From contig NZ_JAFAGT010000013.1 of the NCBI RefSeq assembly GCF_019237615.1, positions 1-64,000 on the forward strand: a DNA stretch of 64,000 nucleotides. The letters run 5' to 3'. The notes under the pieces are model-generated. The model saw only the letters and a program-made list of their open reading frames with translations. It made no database searches and was not told the origin of the DNA. This DNA comes from Roseateles sp. Its GTDB lineage: Bacteria > Pseudomonadota > Gammaproteobacteria > Burkholderiales > Burkholderiaceae_C. A program made the translations under genes and the position numbers. The first letter of the stretch is position 1. Each line of letters begins with the position of its first letter. This document shows, piece after piece, positions 8,184 to 18,872 of this stretch.

Positions 8184-9488
8184 CTAGCGGGTCAGGCGAT
8201 AGATCAGCAGGGCCGCGCGGATCGCACCGCGCTCGATGGACGAGATGTCCAGCCACTCATCCGGCGTGTGTGCGCCGCCACCCGCCGCGCCCAGGCCGTC
8301 CAGGCTGTCGACGAAGGGCGCCACGAACTGCACGTCGCCCGCGCCGCGCTGGCCCGGCGGGAAGGGCACGATGGCGCCCAGGCCCGCATCGGCGCTGGCC
8401 GCCGAATACGCCTCCAGCAGCTTCAGGTTGCCGGGCGTCGGCGCCATCGGCGGGTAGTTCTCACTGAAGCTGATCCTGGAGCGCGTTCCGGGCAGGGCCT
8501 GTTCCACGATGGCCTGCATGCGTTCAAGGGCCTTGGCGCCCTGCTCGGCGGTCAGGTAGCGCAGGTCGCCGCGCACCTGGGCGTCGCGCGGGATGACGTT
8601 GGTCTTGCCGAAAGCCTGGCCCTGGCTTTCGCCGTCGTCCCATCTGGCGCTGGTGCCGGCCACCAGCGTGGCGGCATTGAAGGTCAGGTCGGGCTCGATG
8701 AGCTGCTCGCGGAAGGCGTTCAACACGCGGGCCGCCTCGTAGACGGCGCCATAGCCGTCGCGGCCGAAGACGCCGGCCGAATGGCCGGTGCGCGCCGTCA
8801 CCTGCAAATGCCAGCCCCCCGAGGCGCGGCGGCCTATGGTGCCGGCGTCGCGCCCCTGCTCGTCCTTGGTGGCGCCCTCGAAGGCCAGGGCCACGTCGCT
8901 CTGCTTGGCCGCGTCGATCAGCGCCGCCCGAGCCCGCTCGGCGGGATGGCCGACACGCTCCTCGTCACCGGTGAAGACGGCCCGCACCGTGCGGCCCTGC
9001 AGAGCGCCGGCCTCGTTCAGCGCCTTCAAGGCCAACAGGATGATGACGTCGCCGCCCTTCATGTCCGACACGCCCTGGCCGCGCACGCGCTTGCCGTCGC
9101 TCTGCCAGGGCGGCACGGGGCTGTCCTTCTCGAACACCGTATCGAGGTGGCCGATCAGCAGCACGCGCTTGCCCTTGTCGCCCACGCGCTCGGCCACCAG
9201 GTGGCCGGCGCGCTTCATCTCGGCCGGCATCTCGACCCAGCGCGTCTTGAAGCCCAGCGCCTCGAACTCGCTGCCGAAGAGGGCACCCACTTCGCGCACG
9301 CCGGCCGGGTTCAGCGTGCCGCTGTTGACGAGGACGCTGCGCTCCAGCAGCTTCAGCGCATCGGGCGTCATCCGCTTCACATGGGCGACGATCTGCGCCT
9401 CCTGCGTGTCCAGTCCCGCGGCCCAGGCCGGGGACGTGACGAGCAGCATGGCCAGGACGGTTCGGATAGCGTGCATGGTCTTGCTCAT
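8184..9488 (-). CDS. secreted M20 family metallopeptidase
   Basis: A 434-residue dinuclear zinc peptidase or amidohydrolase. The signal peptide spans roughly residues 1-25 (MLLVTSPAWAAG at its end). Metal ligands of the M20/M28 fold are visible: LIGHLDTVF, GVSDMKGGD, FTGDEERVG and the C-terminal GGGAHTPDEW. The central dimerisation domain contains TARTGHSAGVF. It probably removes a C-terminal glutamate or another amino acid from peptides or folates in the periplasm, like carboxypeptidase G2 relatives. I chose ATG 9488; the longer frame to 9617 overlaps the divergent esterase. Only 23 bases separate the two divergent starts. Confidence 0.85.
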   Translation of the reverse strand: MSKTMHAIRTVLAMLLVTSPAWAAGLDTQEAQIVAHVKRMTPDALKLLERSVLVNSGTLNPAGVREVGALFGSEFEALGFKTRWVEMPAEMKRAGHLVAERVGDKGKRVLLIGHLDTVFEKDSPVPPWQSDGKRVRGQGVSDMKGGDVIILLALKALNEAGALQGRTVRAVFTGDEERVGHPAERARAALIDAAKQSDVALAFEGATKDEQGRDAGTIGRRASGGWHLQVTARTGHSAGVFGRDGYGAVYEAARVLNAFREQLIEPDLTFNAATLVAGTSARWDDGESQGQAFGKTNVIPRDAQVRGDLRYLTAEQGAKALERMQAIVEQALPGTRSRISFSENYPPMAPTPGNLKLLEAYSAASADAGLGAIVPFPPGQRGAGDVQFVAPFVDSLDGLGAAGGGAHTPDEWLDISSIERGAIRAALLIYRLTR

Positions 9489-9511
9489 GCCCTGAGTGTC
9501 ACCCACCGCCC

Positions 9512-10336
9512 ATGCAACGCCGCCTGCTGTTGACCCTGCCCCTGGTACCACTGCCGCAGGCCTGGGCCGCCACGCCGTCCACGGCCCTGCCCAGTGTCCA
9601 GGTGCTGCCCGAGCCACTTCCCATGCCAGGCCTGGACCGCACGCGCACGCTGCGCCTGTGCCTGCCGCCGAGCTACGGCCGCGACGCCGAGCGACGCTAT
9701 CCCGTCATCTACATGCACGACGGCCAGAACCTGTTCGACGCGGCCACCAGCTTCGCAGGCGAATGGGGCGTTGACGAGACGATGGAGGCCCTGGCCAGGG
9801 AGACCGGCTTCGAGGCGCTGGTCGTCGGCATCGACAACGGCGGCGCGAAGCGCAACACCGAGATGGCGCCCTACGACCATGCGGAACTCGGCAAGGCCGA
9901 GGGCGCGGCCTATCTCGACTTCATTGCGAACACTGTCAAGCCCTTCATCGACGCCGGCTGGCGCACGCAGGCCGGGCGCGCGCGCACGGCCATGATCGGC
10001 AGCTCGCTGGGTGGCCTCATCAGCCATGCGGCGCTGCTGCGCCATGGCGAGGTCTTCGGCCGCTACGGCCTGTTCAGCCCCTCCTACTGGGCGGCGCCCC
10101 AGCTCTTCGACGCCACGGCCAGGACCAGGCTGCCGGCGGACACACACATCCACCTCTACTGCGGCGGCCACGAGGGCGGCCGCATGGCCGAGCAGACCCG
10201 CCGCATGCATGGCCAGTTCGCGCGCCAGCTGCCAGCGCCGCAGCTGAGCCTGCACATCGCCGCCGAGGCCGGTCACAACGAGGCCGCCTGGCGGGCCGAA
10301 CTGCCGTCAGCCTTGAGGACGCTCTTCGTCGATTGA
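9512..10336 (+). CDS. secreted putative esterase (esterase D/enterobactin esterase-like alpha/beta hydrolase)
   Basis: A 274-residue protein with an N-terminal signal sequence (MQRRLLLTLPLVPLPQAWA). The alpha/beta hydrolase signature YPVIYMHDGQNLF near residue 65 and the nucleophile elbow GSSLGG near residue 168 are clear; the C-terminal EAGHNEAAW supplies the catalytic His. Proteins of this COG2819-type family hydrolyse ester bonds, in some cases of siderophores, but the substrate here is unknown. It is divergent from the M20 peptidase with a 23-base gap, so their promoters must overlap each other or reach into coding sequence. Confidence 0.82.
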   Translation: MQRRLLLTLPLVPLPQAWAATPSTALPSVQVLPEPLPMPGLDRTRTLRLCLPPSYGRDAERRYPVIYMHDGQNLFDAATSFAGEWGVDETMEALARETGFEALVVGIDNGGAKRNTEMAPYDHAELGKAEGAAYLDFIANTVKPFIDAGWRTQAGRARTAMIGSSLGGLISHAALLRHGEVFGRYGLFSPSYWAAPQLFDATARTRLPADTHIHLYCGGHEGGRMAEQTRRMHGQFARQLPAPQLSLHIAAEAGHNEAAWRAELPSALRTLFVD

Positions 10337-10476
10337 CCCGCCCTGCCGGGGCCAGCGCCGGGCCGCTCGAGGGGCCAAGGCCGGACACATGGCGTCCGGC
10401 GAGCGGCATGTGCCTGCCGCGGGGCGGCGCGGTCTGCAAGACCATCCAACGCGCGCCTTGGACGAGGGGCTCCCGC

Positions 10477-13400
10477 TCAGGCCGGATTGAGGAGGGCGCT
10501 GCTGGCAGTCTGCAGCCGCTTCTCGGCGCGCCAGGCCGCCAGACCGTCCGGCGCCTCGCGTGGCGACAGGCCGTTGGCGCGGATGGCGCCCACATAGCCG
10601 TCGCGGCCCTGGGCCTTGGCCGCGTACAGCGCGGAGTCGGCCAGCGCCAGGCAGGCGCGCCAGTCCCACAGCCGCGGGTGGCGCGGGTCCAGCGGGAAGG
10701 CGCAGAAGCCGATGGACACGGTCACGTGCACCGTCTCGCCGGGCGCGATCTCGAAGGGCAGGTCGCGCACCGCGGCGCAGACGCGCGCGGCCAGTTCGGC
10801 AGCGTCGCTGCGGTCGGTCTCGCGGGCCAGGGCCAGCACCTCCTCGCCGCCCCAGCGCACCAGCGAATCCGTCTCGCGGAAGACCTGGCGCAGCCGCTGG
10901 GCCAGCTGCACCAGCACCGCATCTCCAGCCGCGTGGCCGTGCACGTCGTTGATGCGCTTGAAGTGGTCCAGGTCCAGCAGCATCAGCAGCAGGTCGGCGT
11001 CGGGCCCCGGGCCGGCATCGTCCGGCGTCTCGAAGCGGCGCAGGCACAGGCGCAGGTCGTCGTCCAGGCGCAGCTCCAGGTAGCGGCGGTTGCGCAGGCC
11101 GGTCAGCGCGTCGGTCAGGCTGAGCTCGCGCAGCTCGGCCGTGCGCTCATCCACCAGGGCCTGCAGTTCGATCTCGCGCCTGCGCAGCGAGCGCGTGCGC
11201 CAGCGCATCCAGGCCCACAAGGCTCCCAGCGTCAGCAGCGCGCCGGCCACGCGCGCCGTCGTGGTCTCCCACCAGGCCGGCTCCAGCGTGATGGGCAGCT
11301 GCAGCTGTTCCGTGCCCCACAGGCTGGGGTGGGCCGTGGCGCGCACCTGCAAAAGGTAATGGCCGGGCTTGAGCGGCCCGAAGCTGGGGTTGCGGCCCGC
11401 CGCATCGACGCGTGTCCAGTCGCCGTCCAGGCCCTCCAGCCGGTACTCGTAGCGCAGCCGCGCAGGGTCGGCGTAGTCCAGCGCCGCGAACTCGACCGAC
11501 AGGCTGCGCTTGCCCGGCGGCAGCGTCAGGCCCTCGCGCAACGTATGGGGCTGCTCGTGAGGCTGGCCATTCACGCGCAGGCCGCTGATGACCAGCGGCG
11601 GGCTGGACGGCTGCGCATGCCAGGCGTCGGGCAGCACGCGCAGCAGGCCGCGGCTGCCGCCGAACAGCAGGCCGCCGCCCGGCAGCTCCGCGCTTGCGAA
11701 GAACCAGAAGCTGCCGAAGTTGGCGCCCTCGGCGCTGCCGAAGCTGTCCAGCCGATCGGCTGCGGGGTCGTAGACGTAGAGCTGGCTCCAGATGCGACCC
11801 TCGCCATCCTCGTGCAGGTTGCCGCCGAACACGCCCTCCATGCCATGGCGCTCGCTGATGCGCTCGAAGCGGGCACGGCCCTCGGCATCCCAGTCCTTCA
11901 GGCGGTGCAGGCCGCTGACGGGCGTGTCGACCCACAGCCGGCCGTCACGCCCCCACAGCAGGGCCATGACGATGGGGCTGGCCAGCGCCTCGGTCGGCGC
12001 CTGGGGCACGACCTCCAGCCCGCCCGCACCGGCCGCGCGCTCGCGGAACAGGCCCTGCTGCCCGCCCACCCATAGGCGACCGTCCGGCGCCACGCGCAGC
12101 GCGTAGACGCCACCATGCAGCAGGCCGTCCAGCGGATGCACGCGCTCCGGCGCCGCCGCGGCTCTGGCCAGGCGGTAGAGCCCCTCCTGCATGCCCAGCC
12201 AGACGCTGCCGTCCGGCCGCAGCAGCAGCTGCTGCGCACGGCCGCCGTCCAGCGGCCAGTCGCGCAGCAGGCGGCCGGCGGCGCTGCGATGCTCCAGCCG
12301 GCCGGCCGCCACCATCCACAGGCTGCCATCGGCAGCCTCGGCCAGCGTCTCGACGACGCTGCGCCGCTCGCGGGGCCATTCACCCAGCGTGGCCAGCTCG
12401 CGGCCCGGGCGGCCGTCCAGGCGCACGATGCGGCCGGTCTGCGTGGACGCCAGCACCTCGCCGTTCCTCAGCGCCAGCACGGCGCGCACGTCGGCCTCGG
12501 CCATGGGGCTGGCGGGCTCGGTGTCGGGGCCGCGCACGGCCAGGGCCGGGTGGGTCAGGTGGCGCTGCACGCCCAGGCCGTAGCCGCTGACCCACATGGC
12601 GCCGCTGCGGTCGCGCAGCAGGCCGCTGATGTCGTTGCCGGCCAGGCCCATGACGCGGCGCGGGTCCTGGCGCAGCCAGGCCTCGACGGCGCCGCTGGCC
12701 GGGTTGACCCAGAACAAGCCCGCCTTGCTTCCCACCCACAGCCTTCCGTCGGCCGCCTCGCCCAGCGCGTTGATGGGCACGTCCAGCGCCTGCACCCAGC
12801 GCACCCGACCCTGTTCAACGACGCCCAGGTGGCCATCCTGCGTGCCCAGCCAGACGCGGCCGATACGGTCCTCCACGAGGGCCTGCACAGGCATGCCGTC
12901 GGGCAGGCCCGGCAGGGCGAGGTTCTCCCAGGCACCGTCGGCGAAGCGGGCCAGGCCGCGCCAGTGGCCGGCCCAGACGGCACCATCGCCGCTCACACGC
13001 AGCGCCAGCACGCGCGTCTCGGTCTCGCCGCGCCAGCGCAGCTCATGCGCCTGGTAGCGGCGCGTCGCCGGGTCGTAGAGGTAGAGGCCGCGGCCCACCG
13101 TTCCGACCCAGACGGCGCCGTCGCGTGCCGTCGCCAGCGCACGGATGGGCGCCTGCGGCCCGCCGCCGGCCTGGGCGCTGCCCTGGGGCTCGACGCGGTC
13201 CTGCTCGGGGTCGTAGGCCATCAGGCCCTGGAACTCCGTGCCTATCCACATGCGGCCGTCGGCAGCCGGCGCCATCGCCCGCACCCAGCCCAGGCTGCGC
13301 TTGCCCGTCGTGTCGCCAGCCAGCTCGATGGGCCGCAGCCGGTAGCCGTCGTAGCGCGTCAGGCCCCTGCTGGTCGCGATCCAGATGAAGCCGGCGCGAT

Positions 13401-13545
13401 CCTGGGCGATGGCCGGCACCGTGTTCTGCGGCACGGCCACGCTGCGGAACTGCACCTCCAGCGGGCCCGCCCCGGCGTCGGCGCGGGCCAGGGCCGCGCC
13501 AAGCAGCATCAGCAGGCCCAGCAGGCCAGAGACGAGGGGGTACAT
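10477..13545 (-). CDS. two-component-type propeller sensor with C-terminal GGDEF (diguanylate cyclase) domain
   Basis: A 1022-residue transmembrane signalling protein. A signal peptide (about 1-23) is followed by periplasmic beta-propeller repeats (Reg_prop, recurring GRLWVGT-like strands) to about residue 690, a Y_Y_Y domain, one transmembrane helix near 764-782, a short coiled coil (ELQALVDERTAELRELSLTD) and a GGDEF domain. The active-site loop reads GGEEV at 899-903 instead of GG(D/E)EF, and RETD at 890-893, five residues before it, is an intact product-inhibition I-site. It should make cyclic di-GMP in response to a periplasmic ligand, if the Phe-to-Val change allows activity. ATG 13545 is chosen for its signal peptide. 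Confidence 0.85.
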   Translation of the reverse strand: MYPLVSGLLGLLMLLGAALARADAGAGPLEVQFRSVAVPQNTVPAIAQDRAGFIWIATSRGLTRYDGYRLRPIELAGDTTGKRSLGWVRAMAPAADGRMWIGTEFQGLMAYDPEQDRVEPQGSAQAGGGPQAPIRALATARDGAVWVGTVGRGLYLYDPATRRYQAHELRWRGETETRVLALRVSGDGAVWAGHWRGLARFADGAWENLALPGLPDGMPVQALVEDRIGRVWLGTQDGHLGVVEQGRVRWVQALDVPINALGEAADGRLWVGSKAGLFWVNPASGAVEAWLRQDPRRVMGLAGNDISGLLRDRSGAMWVSGYGLGVQRHLTHPALAVRGPDTEPASPMAEADVRAVLALRNGEVLASTQTGRIVRLDGRPGRELATLGEWPRERRSVVETLAEAADGSLWMVAAGRLEHRSAAGRLLRDWPLDGGRAQQLLLRPDGSVWLGMQEGLYRLARAAAAPERVHPLDGLLHGGVYALRVAPDGRLWVGGQQGLFRERAAGAGGLEVVPQAPTEALASPIVMALLWGRDGRLWVDTPVSGLHRLKDWDAEGRARFERISERHGMEGVFGGNLHEDGEGRIWSQLYVYDPAADRLDSFGSAEGANFGSFWFFASAELPGGGLLFGGSRGLLRVLPDAWHAQPSSPPLVISGLRVNGQPHEQPHTLREGLTLPPGKRSLSVEFAALDYADPARLRYEYRLEGLDGDWTRVDAAGRNPSFGPLKPGHYLLQVRATAHPSLWGTEQLQLPITLEPAWWETTTARVAGALLTLGALWAWMRWRTRSLRRREIELQALVDERTAELRELSLTDALTGLRNRRYLELRLDDDLRLCLRRFETPDDAGPGPDADLLLMLLDLDHFKRINDVHGHAAGDAVLVQLAQRLRQVFRETDSLVRWGGEEVLALARETDRSDAAELAARVCAAVRDLPFEIAPGETVHVTVSIGFCAFPLDPRHPRLWDWRACLALADSALYAAKAQGRDGYVGAIRANGLSPREAPDGLAAWRAEKRLQTASSALLNPA

Positions 13546-13603
13546 GGGCCGGCATCCTAAAGGCGTCGCTTGACGGAGGCGTAGCGGCGGGCGCCGCGCC
13601 GCC

Positions 13604-14350
13604 TCAGTCGGCCAACAAGTCACGCAGCCGGTGTTGCGGATCCGCCATGAAGTCGCGCATGACACGGAAATGCTCGGTGTCCTCGCAGCCCACGCGATGG
13701 ATGCCATCGGCGTCGAACCGGTAGACCCAGGCGTCAGGGTAGGCCATCAGGATGGGCGAATGCGTCGCGATGACGAACTGCGAGTCCTGGCGCACCAGGG
13801 CATGCAGACGCTCCAGCGCGTCCAGCTGGCGCCGCGGCGACAGCGCCACCTCCGGCTCGTCGAGGATGAAGAGGCTGCGGCCACCGAAGCGCTCGTTGAG
13901 CAGCTTGAGGAAGGACTCGCCGTGCGACTGCTCATGCAGGGACCGGCCGCCGTAGGCCGCGATGATGGGATCACCACCCGGCCCCTCGTCCAGCCGCTCG
14001 ATCTCGGTGGCGACGTTGAAGAAGCTCTCGGCGCGCAGGAACCAGCCATCCCGCGGCCGCTTCACGCCCTTGGCGACGCGTAGATAGTCGTGCAGCACCG
14101 AATGCGAGGCCCGGGTACCGAAGTTGAAGTTCCGGCTGCCGCCTTCGGCGTTGAAACCCAGCGACACGGCCAGCGCTTCCAGCAGCGTGGACTTGCCTGA
14201 GCCGTTCTCGCCGACGAAGAAAGTCACCTTGGGGTGCAGCGTCAGCCGGTCAAGCGTGTGCACTGCCGGCAGGTTGAAGGGATAGCGGTCGAAGGTCTCG
14301 ACCTTGTCGCGCTGCAGTTCGAGGTGGAAGACGAATTGGGAGGCGAGCAT
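13604..14350 (-). CDS. small AAA family ATPase (COG3910-like)
   Basis: A 248-residue stand-alone ABC/SMC-type ATPase. Walker A is [11 protein letters not shown] near residue 37, the signature region is [16 protein letters not shown], Walker B is [13 protein letters not shown], and the switch His is in [13 protein letters not shown]. There is no membrane domain and no nuclease fused to it. The family is predicted to be cytosolic and its function is unknown. It starts 29 bases after the end of the ABC ATPase gene on the same strand and could be the last gene of that operon. Related ATPases appear both in housekeeping and in defence contexts; nothing here decides. Confidence 0.8.
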   Translation of the reverse strand: MLASQFVFHLELQRDKVETFDRYPFNLPAVHTLDRLTLHPKVTFFVGENGSGKSTLLEALAVSLGFNAEGGSRNFNFGTRASHSVLHDYLRVAKGVKRPRDGWFLRAESFFNVATEIERLDEGPGGDPIIAAYGGRSLHEQSHGESFLKLLNERFGGRSLFILDEPEVALSPRRQLDALERLHALVRQDSQFVIATHSPILMAYPDAWVYRFDADGIHRVGCEDTEHFRVMRDFMADPQHRLRDLLAD

Positions 14351-14379
14351 GCGCCCGACTATGCCAAGGCCGGCAGGCC

Positions 14380-15063
<684 letters not shown>

Positions 15064-15066
15064 GGC

Positions 15067-16329
15067 TCAATCCAGCTGGAGGGTGGAAGCGCCGGCGAAG
15101 GCGCGGTAAGGGGAGACGACGACCTGCTCGCCGGCCTGCACGCCGCCCAGCACTTCGACGACGCCATCGGCGCGGCGGCCCAACTGCAGCGGGCGGTGCC
15201 GGGCATGGCGGCCGTCGGCATCGAGCACGAAGGCCCAGGCGCCTCCGGTGTCGGCGTAGAAGCCGCCGTCGGGCAGCAGCAGCACCTGGCTGGCCTGGCC
15301 CAGCGTCAGGCGCACGTCCAGGCCCTGGCCCGCCTGCAGCGGCGGCGGCTCGGCGTCGAAGCCCAGCTCCGCGGAGAAGCGGCCGTCCTTGACCTGCGGG
15401 TCGATGCGGGCGACGTGCAGCGCATGGCTGCGGCCCTCGTGCACCAGCTCGGCGGACAGGCCTTCGCGCACGCGAGCGACGTGGAACTCGTCCAGCCGCA
15501 GCTCCATCTTGAAGCGGCCCAGGCTGTCCAGCCGCGCGATGCGGGTGCCGCTGCGCACGCTCTCGCCGACCTGCAGCGCCAGGCCCGTTACGCGGCCCGC
15601 CACCGGCGCGCGCACGGCCAGGCCTTCGCTGGCGGCGCGCATGGCGGCGAGGCGCCGGTCCAGGTCGGTGACGGCGCGCTGCATGGCCTGCACCGACTGC
15701 TCGCGCGTGCGCAGCTCCTCGCGGCCGTCTGCGCGCAGTTGCGCGAGCAGGCGCTGCGCCAAGGACAGCTTGTCGGCCGAATCCTCCAGCGCCGAGGGCG
15801 ACAGGAATCCCTGGGCGGCCAGCTCACGGTTGCGCTCGTGCAGGCGGCGAACGCGCTCCAACTCGAACTCCGCCTGCGTCAGCTCGCGGCGCTGCGCGGC
15901 CTGGGCCTGCGCCAGGCCGGCGCGGAAGGTGGCGAGGTTGGCGAGCTGCTGGGCCGCTTCGCTGGACCGCGCCATCAGCTCCTGCGCGCGCTGGCTGCTG
16001 GCCAGCACGACCAGCAGCTGCCCGGCCTCGACGCGGGCGCCGTCCTTCACCAGCACCTGCTCGACGCGACCGTCCTCGGTCGCATCGAGCATCACTGACT
16101 GCAGCGGCTGCGCCGTCGCGCGGCCCACGACCACGTCGCGGAAGGCACCGGTCTTGACAGTGGCGATCTCCACGTCGGCCCGCGCCACCGGCACGCCGCG
16201 CGGCCACCAGCGCGCCACCAGCCCCGCCAGGGCCAGCGCCGCAGCCAGCGAAAGCATGACGAGCCGGCGTCGCGACGGCGCCATGACGCGGCGGTCCATC
16301 CCGGCGCCCGACGTCAGCGCCGCACTCAT
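15067..16329 (-). CDS. periplasmic adaptor (HlyD/MacA-like) of an ABC efflux system
   Basis: A 420-residue membrane-fusion protein. One N-terminal membrane anchor ([20 protein letters not shown]) is followed by a beta-barrel and lipoyl half ([20 protein letters not shown]), a long alpha-helical hairpin rich in Ala, Gln and Arg (about 120-235), the second lipoyl half ([20 protein letters not shown]) and a membrane-proximal domain. ATG 16329 overlaps the permease stop codon (ATGA), which fixes the start. It should connect the permease to an outer-membrane channel encoded elsewhere, since no TolC-like gene is present in the window. Confidence 0.88.
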   Translation of the reverse strand: MSAALTSGAGMDRRVMAPSRRRLVMLSLAAALALAGLVARWWPRGVPVARADVEIATVKTGAFRDVVVGRATAQPLQSVMLDATEDGRVEQVLVKDGARVEAGQLLVVLASSQRAQELMARSSEAAQQLANLATFRAGLAQAQAAQRRELTQAEFELERVRRLHERNRELAAQGFLSPSALEDSADKLSLAQRLLAQLRADGREELRTREQSVQAMQRAVTDLDRRLAAMRAASEGLAVRAPVAGRVTGLALQVGESVRSGTRIARLDSLGRFKMELRLDEFHVARVREGLSAELVHEGRSHALHVARIDPQVKDGRFSAELGFDAEPPPLQAGQGLDVRLTLGQASQVLLLPDGGFYADTGGAWAFVLDADGRHARHRPLQLGRRADGVVEVLGGVQAGEQVVVSPYRAFAGASTLQLD

Positions 16330-18803
16330 CCTCGCAAGGCCTGCAGCGGCCGCAGCGCCAGTGCAGCATGCAGGTGGCGGGCCACGGCCAGCGCCGTCAC
16401 GGCGACCAACAGCAGCACTGCCGCCAGCAGCACCCATAGCGAGAACGGCCCCACGGGCGCGCGCTCGACGAAGTCCGCGAGGTAGCGCTGCGACAACCAG
16501 GCCGCCACCGGCAGCGCCACCGCGCAGGCCACTGCCAGCACGCCGGCGAACTCGCGCAGCAGCAGGCCCGCCACGGCGCCTGCCCCCGCGCCGTGCAGCT
16601 TGCGCAACACGATCTCGCGCTCGCGCCGACGCAGCGTGTAGGCCGCCAGCGCGTAGATGCCCACGGCCGCCAGGCCCAGCGCCAGCAGGCCGGCGATGCC
16701 CACCAGGCGGCCCAGCCGCGTGTCGTCGGCCACGTTCTGCAGCAGCAGTTCGCGCACCGGCAGCGCCTCGGCATGGGCGTCGGGAAAGCGCTCGTTGACC
16801 AGTGCCGCCAGCTTGCGCCGCGTGGCCTGCGGGTCGCGGCTGTGCACGCCGATGGCGCCCGCATGACGCTCGGCCACCGGCGTGATGGCATGCGGCTGCG
16901 GCGGGCTTCGCGGACCTTCAAGCCGGATGTCGTCGATGACGGCCACCACCGTGGCCGGCTTGCCATCGCGGAAGTTGGGCGTCACGCCCAGCGTCCGGCC
17001 GATGGCGGCCTCGGGGCTGGCGAAGCCCAGCGCGCGCACGGCGCTGCGGTCCAGCACGATGGCGCCTTGCGCCACCTCGGCCACATGGTCGTCCGACAGC
17101 CGGCCGGCGACGACGCGCATGCCATAGACCTGCAGATAGCCGGGCGTGAAGTCCACGCCGGTGCGCAGGTTGACCGGCGTTCCTCCGGGGGCGCTGAACT
17201 CCGCGTACCAGCTGGAGAAGTCGCGCCCCGGCACGTCGTCGGCTGCCGCGGCCGTGATGACCTCTGGCCAGCGGCGCACCTGCGCCAGCAAGGCCGCCAG
17301 CTGCGCGGGTTGCACCTCCCAGGGCAGGTCGGCACCGACACGCTCCTGCACTTCGAAGCCCCGCGGCATGACGCCCGCGTGCTCGGCCTGCCACAGCACT
17401 GTCAGCGCGAGCGACGCGAACAGCGCCGCGGCGCCGAACTGCAGCGTCGTCATCAGCCGGCGCAGCCAGCGGCTGGCCGCGCCCTCGCTGTGGCTGCGCC
17501 CGGCCAGCGACTCGGCCGGCCGCACGCGCAGCGCGATGGCGCTCAACGGCAGCGCGCTGAGCGCGGCGATGGCGATGCTCAGCAGGCCGGTCAGTGCCAC
17601 CATGCCACCACTGAGCACGGGCGCATGAAACTCTCGCTGCATCAGCACCTGGGCCATGGGCGTGGCCCACCAGGCCAGCAGCAGGCCGAAGGCTCCGGCC
17701 AGGCTCGCGACGGCGAGCGCCTCGCAGAAGAACTGCAGCGCCAGCTGCCGCGCCCCCGCGCCCAGCGACTTGCGCAGGCCGATCTCGCGCTGGCGCTTGA
17801 GCGTGCGCACGCTCCACAGGTTGACGAAGTTGATGACGGCCAGCGCCAGCACGCCGGCGGCCGCAGCCGCGAGGCTGCCCAGCTGCAGGCGGCGCCTAGC
17901 GCTGCCAGCGCCGTGCAGGCCCGCATCGGACACGGGCAGCACGCGGAAGTAGGCGGGCTTGCCGCCGCCCTTCAGGAAGTCGGCCGGGAAGCCCGGCGGC
18001 AGCGGCTGCTGGTCCAGCAGCCGCTGCGCCAGGCCGCTCAGCGGCTCGGCCGCCGCGCCAGGCTGCAGGCGGGCGAACAGCCGGCCGTTGCCCATGTACC
18101 AGCTGTCGGAACGCGCCAGATAGGCCTTGGCGGCCGGCGCGTGGAAGCCGGCGACGGCGTCGAAGACCAGCGTGGAGTTCAGGTTGGGCGTGGGCAGTAC
18201 GGCCTTCACGGTCAGCGAGAACTGCATGGCCGGCGCGCGGCCCTCGGGGTCGGGCGGCAGTGCGATGGTGAAGGTGCGGCCCACCACCTGCGTGCTGCCG
18301 AACAGCTTCTGCGCGGTGCCGGCGGTCAGTGCGACGGCTTCGGGCGACGACAGCGCGGCGGCCAGGTCACCGGCCAGCGGGCTCAGGCCGAACAAGGCCT
18401 GCACGTCGGCGTCAGCCAGCGCGATGACGAGGCGGGTGCTGCGCTGCACGCCCTGCGCATCGGCGGCGCGTGCCGGCAGCGAGGTGTAGAGCACCCGGCT
18501 CATCGCCTCGACCGGCGCGCCGTTGGCGCGCAGCGCGGCCGCGAGCGGCACGGCGGGCACGCTGTCGAACCAGTCGGTCGTCCTGCCACCGGGGCCGCGA
18601 ACCCGCCACTCGAAGGTGACGAGTCGCTCGAGCTCGGGCAGGTCGGCGTCGGGCCACAGCAGGTCCTGCACGAAGCTGGCCGTCAGCAGCGTGAGCGCGA
18701 GGCCCAGCGCGAGACCGGCGACGACAAGAGCGGCCGGCCCGGGTTCGGCGCGCAGCTGCTGCCAGGCGCTGCGCCAGGTGGTGGAGGTGGGGAGCAGGGT
18801 CAT
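16326..18803 (-). CDS. MacB-like ABC transporter permease with duplicated FtsX domain
   Basis: An 825-residue permease with an N-terminal membrane helix, a large periplasmic domain (MacB_PCD), a first FtsX core around residues 300-420, a second periplasmic domain, and a C-terminal FtsX core (LVGIAGLLALGLAAVGIYAL onward). Both cores carry the cytoplasmic coupling motif R-REI-LRK (KRQREIGLRKSLGAG and RREREIVLRKLHGAG). It is first in an operon with the adaptor and ATPase. A sigma-54 promoter sits so close that transcription should begin only one or two bases before ATG 18803. Such systems expel peptides, macrolides or lipoproteins, or act as mechanotransducers; the substrate is unknown. Confidence 0.88.
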   Translation of the reverse strand: MTLLPTSTTWRSAWQQLRAEPGPAALVVAGLALGLALTLLTASFVQDLLWPDADLPELERLVTFEWRVRGPGGRTTDWFDSVPAVPLAAALRANGAPVEAMSRVLYTSLPARAADAQGVQRSTRLVIALADADVQALFGLSPLAGDLAAALSSPEAVALTAGTAQKLFGSTQVVGRTFTIALPPDPEGRAPAMQFSLTVKAVLPTPNLNSTLVFDAVAGFHAPAAKAYLARSDSWYMGNGRLFARLQPGAAAEPLSGLAQRLLDQQPLPPGFPADFLKGGGKPAYFRVLPVSDAGLHGAGSARRRLQLGSLAAAAAGVLALAVINFVNLWSVRTLKRQREIGLRKSLGAGARQLALQFFCEALAVASLAGAFGLLLAWWATPMAQVLMQREFHAPVLSGGMVALTGLLSIAIAALSALPLSAIALRVRPAESLAGRSHSEGAASRWLRRLMTTLQFGAAALFASLALTVLWQAEHAGVMPRGFEVQERVGADLPWEVQPAQLAALLAQVRRWPEVITAAAADDVPGRDFSSWYAEFSAPGGTPVNLRTGVDFTPGYLQVYGMRVVAGRLSDDHVAEVAQGAIVLDRSAVRALGFASPEAAIGRTLGVTPNFRDGKPATVVAVIDDIRLEGPRSPPQPHAITPVAERHAGAIGVHSRDPQATRRKLAALVNERFPDAHAEALPVRELLLQNVADDTRLGRLVGIAGLLALGLAAVGIYALAAYTLRRREREIVLRKLHGAGAGAVAGLLLREFAGVLAVACAVALPVAAWLSQRYLADFVERAPVGPFSLWVLLAAVLLLVAVTALAVARHLHAALALRPLQALRG

Positions 18804-18814
18804 GGGCCGGCTTC

Positions 18815-18830
18815 TGCAAGAGCCGGGCCA
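18815..18830 (-). promoter_or_regulatory. sigma-54 (-24/-12) promoter of the ABC efflux operon
   Basis: On the minus strand the bases read TGGCCCGGCTCTTGCA, against the sigma-54 consensus TGGCACGNNNNTTGCA; only one defined position differs and the GG/GC spacing is exact. About 12 bases downstream of the -12 element transcription would start near 18804-18805, almost at the permease ATG. Two palindromic activator sites lie 43-96 bases upstream of the promoter, and the divergent gene encodes an NtrC-family activator. Confidence 0.75.
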
Positions 18831-18872
18831 GCGGTCCTGCCCAGGGAGAACACGACGGCACCGCCCCAGCAC

